Below, one piece after another: positions 57,263 through 64,000 of a stretch of 64,000 bases of DNA. Under the pieces are notes generated by a model, which saw only the letters and a program-made list of their open reading frames with translations, ran no database searches and was not told where the DNA came from. Both the position numbers and the translations under genes were made by a program. The stretch comes from Paracamarosporium sp. OC-R06-R3 (lineage: Eukaryota > Ascomycota > Dothideomycetes > Pleosporales > Didymosphaeriaceae), in the NCBI GenBank assembly GCA_019828545.1, contig JACVRA010000189.1:1-64000 (forward strand). Direction: 5' to 3'. The first letter of the stretch is position 1, and each line of letters begins with the position of its first letter.

Positions 57263-59338
57263 CTATGACTGCACTGCAACTGCGTTGCTATGCCTCGTCT
57301 CCGTGGCATAATTCCGCTTCGACCCAGTGACCCAAAGTTGTAACTTGCCCTTCTTACCCGGCTTGTACGTGACTGTTGTACCTTGTTTGACGTTAAATTT
57401 TTCGCAGGCTGGCTTGCCATTAACAGTCCACTGCGCCTTCAACACCACACCAGGGTCCCAGCGACCAACGCTAGCTTTGACCTCAGTTCCCACCCGCACC
57501 TTCTTGGAGTTGATTGCAGGTGGAGCCTGTCGTTTGATAGCAGCTTTGCGACCACCTTTCTCAATAACTTCTTTCCATTGGTTGCCCCTCGTCGACGGCG
57601 CCGTACTACTGGAAGACAGTGGTGATGGCCCATTAGGAGCATGGTCCTTAATCCAGGCATCGAGAAACTCGAGGTAGTCCCAAATCTCTCGATCTTGATA
57701 GTTACCGCCGTGTGGTTTCTCCGGTAGAATGGTGACGTTTGCCCAACCTGAACCACCAACTGCATCTGCATGCTTCTGGAATTCTTGTACGCCCTCGTTC
57801 AAGTAGTAGTTGTCCCATGTACCGACATAGATATTGATACGTCCGGCTAGTGCTTCGCCAAGGTTGCGAGAGGTGTTCCAATTACTGACGACGTAGTTAC
57901 TCAGATCCATCGGCTTCCAGAAATTGACTGCTTCTGGATAGATCTCGCCGGTGACTTTGTCCCACGGCTCCAGAGGGTAGTTGTTGTAACCCTGAACACC
58001 GAAGACAGCGTTCCAAACGTCCCATTGGTTGAAAGATCGCGATGCCGTGCCGAAGGTGAGCTCCCAATGGTTTTCCAGTGCGACAGAGGCTAGGACAACT
58101 TCGGTCTTGTTGCGATGAGTTCGGATAGAAGGTACGAAGCTGCCATCTGCACGCTGATATGCGTTGGCACTGGTATATAGCTCAATATCTTGATGTCGGT
58201 GGAAATCCAGGGAGTCGGGATATGAGGAGAAGCAAACACCGAACAGATCGGGTCTGAAAATGACGTTGGCTATGGACTCCCAACCACCTGTTGACCCGCC
58301 CTCCTGGATGCGTGCGTATGGTGCACGAATAGTGTTGAAAGTTTTGTCGATATGGGGAATAAGTTCATCGTTGATAGCGTCGCCATACGGTCCAAGGTTA
58401 GCAGTGTTGACAGCATATGAATCATCGTAGAATGGCGCCTCGTGGCGAAAAGTGACGAGGATCATCTTTGGCGCAGGACGCGCTTCGGTCGTATTTGTAG
58501 CTGGAATAGTCCCATTGTCCCAAGCTTCTGCAAATTCGGTATCTGCAGGATAGTCAAAAGCGCCCGAGTCCGCTGGCCAGTGACCCTGTGAGTATATGAC
58601 CGGGTATCGCGTGGCTTTATCTTTGGCGTTGTACCCAGCAGGAAGGACAACATTTGCGCCAACATACATGTCGCGACCCCAAAATTTACTCAGTTTTTTG
58701 CTTTTGATCTTGACATACTTCAGGAGTTCGGTATCCTTGTAGTTTGCTTGATTGCAACCACCAATCTCCTTGCCGCTGAATGGCTCAACAGCTGTGACAT
58801 TGTTCAGGACAAGTTGGATGGTTTGCTGGCCTCCTAGGACTTCGTAATTCGATACCTTAGTGGTCAGACTTCCGAAACCGTTGACATTAGGTGCCCCATC
58901 GCCGCAAGGGAAGCGAACGCTGACTACAGAGCCGTCGCTTCGTTTGACTTTCTCGTACTTTGTAAGGAAAGCTTGAACAGAATAGGTGCCAGGTGGAACA
59001 TCATTGATGCTGACGTTCGGCCACCCATACACTCCGGTCTCGGTACTAGAATTGCTTCCTCCTGAGAGACTGATTGTCCGACCCGCATTGACGCCAAATA
59101 CATTCTTGCCAAAAATGTAGTTAGGCGAAGAGGTAACATCTGTGTCTTCGAGTGGATCGGTTCCGTTCGGTGCGAACATTAACACAATGCGTCCATCGGT
59201 CGGAGAACGCAGTAGACCTTTCGCGACCGAAATCTCGATATCCAACCCATTGTGGTTGCTGCGCTCAGTGGAATGAGATGTGGTAGGGATACCAAGGACG
59301 CCCGTGGCGATACCGAGTAGAAAAATAGTCCTGAACAT
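57263..59338 (-). CDS. Large secreted esterase-like alpha/beta-hydrolase
   Basis: A single exon encodes 691 residues. A signal peptide (MFRTIFLLGIATGVLG) is followed by a beta-rich N domain with several N-glycosylation sequons. The hydrolase domain of the putative-esterase (esterase D-like) type starts near YVGANVVLPAGYN. The nucleophile elbow reads QEGGSTGGWES, with flanking RIQ and GVCFSSYPDSLDFH. The late KPHGGNYQDREIWDYLEFLD contains a plausible catalytic His. The C-terminal ~90 residues form a separate Lys-rich beta domain (GTEVKASVGRWDPGVVLKAQ). Substrate is not identifiable; carbohydrate esters, feruloyl-type esters and peptides are all possible. It is likely an extracellular scavenging enzyme. 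Confidence 0.85.
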   Translation of the reverse strand: MFRTIFLLGIATGVLGIPTTSHSTERSNHNGLDIEISVAKGLLRSPTDGRIVLMFAPNGTDPLEDTDVTSSPNYIFGKNVFGVNAGRTISLSGGSNSSTETGVYGWPNVSINDVPPGTYSVQAFLTKYEKVKRSDGSVVSVRFPCGDGAPNVNGFGSLTTKVSNYEVLGGQQTIQLVLNNVTAVEPFSGKEIGGCNQANYKDTELLKYVKIKSKKLSKFWGRDMYVGANVVLPAGYNAKDKATRYPVIYSQGHWPADSGAFDYPADTEFAEAWDNGTIPATNTTEARPAPKMILVTFRHEAPFYDDSYAVNTANLGPYGDAINDELIPHIDKTFNTIRAPYARIQEGGSTGGWESIANVIFRPDLFGVCFSSYPDSLDFHRHQDIELYTSANAYQRADGSFVPSIRTHRNKTEVVLASVALENHWELTFGTASRSFNQWDVWNAVFGVQGYNNYPLEPWDKVTGEIYPEAVNFWKPMDLSNYVVSNWNTSRNLGEALAGRINIYVGTWDNYYLNEGVQEFQKHADAVGGSGWANVTILPEKPHGGNYQDREIWDYLEFLDAWIKDHAPNGPSPLSSSSTAPSTRGNQWKEVIEKGGRKAAIKRQAPPAINSKKVRVGTEVKASVGRWDPGVVLKAQWTVNGKPACEKFNVKQGTTVTYKPGKKGKLQLWVTGSKRNYATETRHSNAVAVQS

Positions 59339-59988
59339 TTTCTAACTGAAAGACTCGGCAGCCCGGTGAACAACCTGCAAGGGCGAACACCAGCTTCTTA
59401 ACATTGGCCAGGTAGTTGGACGCCAATGACGCCGTGGAATTGGATTAGCGCACTCGCGTACCCAAAGAGGAAGGTGAGATAGCAGCCGAAGCTCAGACCT
59501 GCGTACGCGATAACAATAAGGAGAGAACCATATCAGTCAGCATTGGGCGTCGACTGTGAGATCAATTTGCAGATGCGTCGTGCTGTGGGCAATCTGCGAA
59601 CACCACTCTGCTGCGTGCATTTCAGACCAGAATCAAGAACACAAGTCCATGAAAGCCTCGCGAAGGAGTGCTTTCTCGCGCAGCTATACGAACGGCTGGA
59701 ACGCACAGGCGTAACGATAAACCCATGACTCGAGACATGAGTGACCCAATTGTGTGGAGACGGTACCTGGCTAGCGTTAAGCCCTGTCAGGCTGTAAGAC
59801 ATGCTCGTGTCACGCCGTTGGATTTTGTGGCGTACAGGCGCGCCTTTCAAGGGGGAAAACGCAACCGAAAGGTCGTCAATCGAGGGCAGAGAAAAGTGAA
59901 GGGTTCTCTATCGCGTTCAGGATGATATGCAAAGTACAGTTCACCGCTCGCTGGAAGGACGACCAATATATCATGATGTTCCGTAGCT
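59339..59988. other. Intergenic upstream of the esterase
   Basis: 650 bp holding the esterase promoter and the 3' flank of the next gene. No exon recognised. Confidence 0.4.
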
Positions 59989-62900
59989 CTATCCCCTATA
60001 ACCTATCCTTCGTACCTCCTCGCTTTCGCTCGCTTTCCAGCTCTTCCTCAGAGCTTGCGCTCTCTCCGTTAATTCTCCTCCTTTGCTACCTAGCTTCGTA
60101 TCCTCGTACAAAAGACTCGCAGCAAGTTCAACCCGCAGATGATCCTGCAACGTCAACCACGACAATCGTGTCTTGCTAATGTCACCCAAGTAGCAAGCTA
60201 CGCGCAACCGATCATTGCCTCGCACGTACTTCAGACTTTCCTTGAGCTCCGAGAATTTCGTATGGTACAAGCCGCCGGTAATCTGGTCGGTAAGCTTGGC
60301 GACGCTCGAGGCAAAGGCTGCACAGTGCTCTTCAGAGTTGGAAGGGTGGACGGAATGTTGTGCAGAGTACTGCAAGAGGAGCATACGCAGACTGAATGTA
60401 TTGGGTAGGACGGGTGGGTGGCGCTGAGGGTCACGGTTCCATTCACGTGTGCGTAGTGAGTCCACGTAAAGAATGATGGCCTCGACCAGGGGCTTATAAT
60501 ACCGCTCCCACGACTTAGAAACTGGACGAGAGTGTGAGTACGGCCAAAGAATTTTCTGCTCTCTGTCGACATTGTGTAGAGACTCGGTGTCGTGCAGTAA
60601 GGTCACCGTGTATAGCTTCAAGTAAGCTTCCTGCACATCCTTGACTGTAATATCGCCGGTAAGACCAGCAGGTGCAGCGTTGTTGGAGTCCACATCGAAA
60701 AGAAACGTGATATTGAAAGAAGTAGAGACAACGGAACCAAGTGCATAGCGCGCAAGCCAGAACTTCACAGCGGGATCTCTTTTTGCGGGTGCGTCATGTT
60801 GAAGTTTCATGTTCAGCGCTGCGATAGCATTTGGAGGAGCAATGTTGAAAGCACGGTATGCCACCAAATCGTCAAGGAAAGAAAGAGGCAGATATTGAGC
60901 TGCACAGCGCAGTAGCTCGTGAATAATTTCCTGTTCGCGCGGAAGCGGCGGGATAGCGAGGTCTTGTTGAGCTGTAAAATCAAAACCTTGTTTACGTAGG
61001 AATAGCGAAGTCCACTTTGCAGTTTGGTGTTTTAAGCTCGTAATGATGGGAAGGATGATGCGGGCCAGAAGCGCACTTCGTTGGGTAACCGCATGAGACT
61101 CCGGCGGCTTACTCTTAAAAAAGGACAACAAAGACAATAACATAGGTGCTGTCTCTTCGAGATTGTTCAATTTATCCAATTTAGGCAACTCAAGCGTGTC
61201 CTCGGCATGCGTCCATTCTGCATCTGTGACGGGGCGGCGTTCTCTGATATTGCCGGCAATTGAGACAATGGATTCCAGTGCAGTAAGAATAATATCTGTT
61301 CGTTCGGGCGACGCGACTTCCAACATGCCGAGAAGACTGCTTACAGCGGCACGGCGGATGTCCACATGAGACGCCTTAGTGATTAAACGAGAGAGCACGG
61401 AAACAGCGAACTTTTCCGATATGCACTTCGTATCACCAAGAAGTTGTGCGAGAAGCTTGACAGTTGTAATCTTGAAGGATGGCTGTTGTTCTTGACTTTG
61501 TCCTTTCTTTTTGTCTGTCGTAGCTCTTACTGTTTCCGATGTATTCGAGCTGGCTTGCTCCTCAATTTTGGTGATAATTGCTTCGGCGAAAGTATCCATA
61601 CAATCCTGTGCCATAGCAGCTGGTATGCGGCGAAAGAATGAAGGAGGAAGCAACTCTCGATGCCAGGAACTCATATTGGGGTGGTCCAGAACCATGCGTA
61701 CGGCGAGTTCTGAGGCGAGCGCAGGCCGGTCGCATTGAGTCAACATCTTGGCAAGTCTCAAGGTGATTTGCTCTAACTTCATATATCCATCGTCCTTTAC
61801 GGGAGATGCATTTAAGGCCGAATAAGCACTGTGAGCTAGCTGAGACAAGAGCGAAGAGGGTACAGTCTTGATGTGGGCTTCCAAACAATCGAACGCGATT
61901 AAACCTTGGCCATGCCTATCAAGAGAAATCTTCGATAGGAATTCCCCATCGAGATAGACTGAAGGATATCGAATGAGAGTTTCTTTATTCGTCGATGGGA
62001 AAGGCACAGTGAATAGCTGAGCTTTCGGTAGCATGTTGTCGGTATACGATAATGCCGCGAGGATCTGCCCTTCTCGAATTGCTGGTCTTGTCTTCGCTTG
62101 ATTCATGCGATCGTATGAAAAGACCCCTCCGCTATGATCTACTCCAGGTATAACAGCATCGAACAAATGCAGTTCCGTATGCACTGTCGCGCTATTAGAG
62201 CGGCCATGCAAATTTAACGAAACATCAATGTATGTCGTTGGATCTACATTGCGACTTGGAATATTGACTATCTCGGATGGAATAGGGTTCCATTCGTCAA
62301 CTCCGCTGGTGAAGTCCATTTCTGGGACGAGCGGCCAGTCCGGATTAGTCATGTCGTCACTAGGCCAGAACTTAGGGAAGTTACGGCCCCATGTGCTCGT
62401 TTTCCAGTAGCGAAAGGCCTCTTCCGGGGTGAAGCGTCCCTCGCTGAGCGGACCAATTGCATAAGACCATGCTCGATTCACGCGCTTCTTCTTCTCTTCG
62501 TCATCGAGCGACTTTGGTGCAAGCATGCCCAGGGAGAAAGGATAGTCGTCGAAAAATCTTCCGTAGGCTTCTCGCCATTCTGAGCCTTTTGGCAATGGCG
62601 TCAGTGCAGCCGACGGATCCGGGAACACGGCAGCTTCCATACGAGCCGCGATATAGGGCGCATACAAATATATATTAGGCACATCCAAAATATAGGGTTC
62701 GATGAGATGCTGTACAGGAAGACCCCGCGGGAAAGAGGCCGGCAAAGCGGCGGTTGCTGGGTGCGTAGACAACCGATGTTTCCGCCAGATCTCATCGCGT
62801 GCCTTTGCGAGGTCATCCAAGAATCGATATGTTGCGGGTTCTTCGCCCTCCAGTTCAATAGCAAGGTTGGATGGAGAACTCAAAATTCCTCTTACAGTGT

Positions 62901-64000
62901 TTAAGGATAGTTTTTCGTGATCAGGCGACAGACATTTCTCTTCCACTGCTATTAACATTCTCAAGGTGTCTTTCCATAGTATGTTGTATACTTCATCATC
63001 AGACATGTCACCATACCCTTTCAGTCGTGAGGCTTCCTTCATACGCTTTCGGACAACGCTCCCAAACAAAGTAAACACTCCGTCAAAGTGACGTCTCTTG
63101 AATGAACGCTCGCGTAAAGCCAAACAAGTTGTTTCAAACAAGAACATTATTATCCTGTTCGAGTCTTCTACACGTTTCTGTAGCTCGGTGTGAGGCAGAT
63201 TCTCATGGAGCGATTCTGGGATACCGGAAAGCAATGTCGTTGCCTCTGTAGGAATTGACTGATAAAGCTGTCTTGTCGATATAGGATCCCGCAGAAAGCG
63301 TCGCGCCCATTCGTGAGCTTCCTTGAATAACTCTAGTGAGCCGCTGACCGCAGCGTAATCAATAGTAGAGCGCGCATTAAATGCTCGTAACTCCTGCCCC
63401 GGGATAGACTTGGTAATGTTTTTGCGAGCTTCAAAAGACTTTCTGGCGACCTTCTCGGCTTCATTGTAGCGGCCCGTCCTGAGCAACAAAGCAGCATGCC
63501 ATAAATCAACGTCGAGGGTAGTCCCGGCTTGCTTATTCCCAGACCAATAGAACTTCCGATCTACGAGATTTTCGTCTCCCCTAGCAGAGCGCATACAAGT
63601 GAACAACGCTAGAGCATCTTCTGGTAAAAGCACTGTGTTTAACAGAGTGCTCGTCAATGGAGGCAACTTCGCAGCTTTGACGTCGGCTTCAATGCCTAAG
63701 TCACATCCATACAACTCTTGACAGTAGAATCGGAGCAGAGCGTAGCGCCTGGGTTTGGGGACATCTGGCAGACCTAATCTGGCTACAGAATTGAATAGAT
63801 CCTTTTTCTGTATCTTATCCAATGGTAAGGCAAGCGTCTCTTTGAACTGGTTGGCAAAAATGTCCGGCTTTCTAGCCCAGCATTTTCCTATCATGTACAC
63901 AAAGCCACCACGGCGCAGATTCAGAGCCGTCGTCACTCCAGGGTTTTTCTTCATGTACAAGAGACATAAGTTGATTATGTGTTGTGTAGTTGGCCAAGCA
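59989..64000 (-). CDS. Very large protein of unknown function, 5' truncated by window edge
   Basis: An uninterrupted frame of 1337 codons runs from the stop at 59991-59989 to the window end. It stays open through the last bases (WPTTQHIINLCLLYMKKNPG), so the start lies outside. The sequence is soluble and mostly helical. The first part has repeat-like helical segments (DVDLWHAALLLRTGRYNEAE, ELFKEAHEWARRFL) suggestive of TPR/PPR-like solenoids. The middle is a conserved-looking domain (RYWKTSTWGRNFPKFWPSDD, YIDVSLNLHGRSNSATVHTE). The last third has HEAT-like helices (RRAAVSSLLGMLEVASPERT). I do not recognise a named family. No membrane segments or catalytic motifs are evident. Confidence 0.85.
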   Translation of the reverse strand, partial: AWPTTQHIINLCLLYMKKNPGVTTALNLRRGGFVYMIGKCWARKPDIFANQFKETLALPLDKIQKKDLFNSVARLGLPDVPKPRRYALLRFYCQELYGCDLGIEADVKAAKLPPLTSTLLNTVLLPEDALALFTCMRSARGDENLVDRKFYWSGNKQAGTTLDVDLWHAALLLRTGRYNEAEKVARKSFEARKNITKSIPGQELRAFNARSTIDYAAVSGSLELFKEAHEWARRFLRDPISTRQLYQSIPTEATTLLSGIPESLHENLPHTELQKRVEDSNRIIMFLFETTCLALRERSFKRRHFDGVFTLFGSVVRKRMKEASRLKGYGDMSDDEVYNILWKDTLRMLIAVEEKCLSPDHEKLSLNTVRGILSSPSNLAIELEGEEPATYRFLDDLAKARDEIWRKHRLSTHPATAALPASFPRGLPVQHLIEPYILDVPNIYLYAPYIAARMEAAVFPDPSAALTPLPKGSEWREAYGRFFDDYPFSLGMLAPKSLDDEEKKKRVNRAWSYAIGPLSEGRFTPEEAFRYWKTSTWGRNFPKFWPSDDMTNPDWPLVPEMDFTSGVDEWNPIPSEIVNIPSRNVDPTTYIDVSLNLHGRSNSATVHTELHLFDAVIPGVDHSGGVFSYDRMNQAKTRPAIREGQILAALSYTDNMLPKAQLFTVPFPSTNKETLIRYPSVYLDGEFLSKISLDRHGQGLIAFDCLEAHIKTVPSSLLSQLAHSAYSALNASPVKDDGYMKLEQITLRLAKMLTQCDRPALASELAVRMVLDHPNMSSWHRELLPPSFFRRIPAAMAQDCMDTFAEAIITKIEEQASSNTSETVRATTDKKKGQSQEQQPSFKITTVKLLAQLLGDTKCISEKFAVSVLSRLITKASHVDIRRAAVSSLLGMLEVASPERTDIILTALESIVSIAGNIRERRPVTDAEWTHAEDTLELPKLDKLNNLEETAPMLLSLLSFFKSKPPESHAVTQRSALLARIILPIITSLKHQTAKWTSLFLRKQGFDFTAQQDLAIPPLPREQEIIHELLRCAAQYLPLSFLDDLVAYRAFNIAPPNAIAALNMKLQHDAPAKRDPAVKFWLARYALGSVVSTSFNITFLFDVDSNNAAPAGLTGDITVKDVQEAYLKLYTVTLLHDTESLHNVDREQKILWPYSHSRPVSKSWERYYKPLVEAIILYVDSLRTREWNRDPQRHPPVLPNTFSLRMLLLQYSAQHSVHPSNSEEHCAAFASSVAKLTDQITGGLYHTKFSELKESLKYVRGNDRLRVACYLGDISKTRLSWLTLQDHLRVELAASLLYEDTKLGSKGGELTERAQALRKSWKASESEEVRRIGYRG

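Noticed and set aside
1..64000. tRNA genes, CRISPR arrays and operon structure
   Set aside because: No T-loop/anticodon pattern or regularly spaced repeats were seen by eye, and gene structure is eukaryotic.

Overview
The window is nuclear DNA of a filamentous ascomycete, most likely a dothideomycete of the Pleosporales type (inference). The signs are short GT-AG introns of 40-155 nt, a highly reducing polyketide synthase cluster, a HET-domain gene, and fungal housekeeping genes (NCS2, PTM1, IBA57, DCP2). I rebuilt exon-intron structures by hand; the summed exon lengths I checked divide by three, which supports the models. I saw no tRNA, rRNA, CRISPR array or complete transposon.

Layout. 1-4 kb: decayed DNA with two broken genes, an NmrA-like regulator and a conserved hypothetical, both on the minus strand. 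Their nonsense changes are G:C-to-A:T. 4-21 kb: an apparently complete biosynthetic cluster. It holds a secreted berberine-bridge-type FAD oxidase, a cytochrome P450, an SDR, a small cupin, an AflR-like Zn2Cys6 regulator, an AYR1-like SDR, and a 2373-residue reducing PKS with the order KS-AT-DH-(degenerate MT)-ER-KR-ACP. Two divergent promoters (P450/SDR and SDR/PKS) tie the genes together, and a short motif recurs in three of the intergenic regions. The PKS should make a reduced, unmethylated chain that the oxidase, P450, SDRs and cupin then modify. No release domain or hydrolase is visible in the cluster. I could not match it to a named pathway.

21-31 kb: conserved genes. These are a secreted purple acid phosphatase, NCS2 (tRNA thiolation), PTM1 (Golgi seven-TM protein), a two-TM protein of unknown function, and IBA57/CAF17. 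31-44 kb: an accessory stretch with a HET-domain protein, an arylacetamide-deacetylase-like esterase, an SDR relic tangled with a pair of ~95-bp inverted repeats, a 2OG-Fe(II) oxygenase, a polytopic membrane protein and a second 2OG oxygenase. 45-51 kb: DCP2 decapping enzyme with repeated leucine-rich motifs, a DUF4112 membrane protein, and a bZIP/DUF3425 transcription factor. 51-64 kb: an SDR, a DAL5-type MFS transporter, a large secreted esterase, and the 3' part of a very large protein of unknown function that runs off the right edge.
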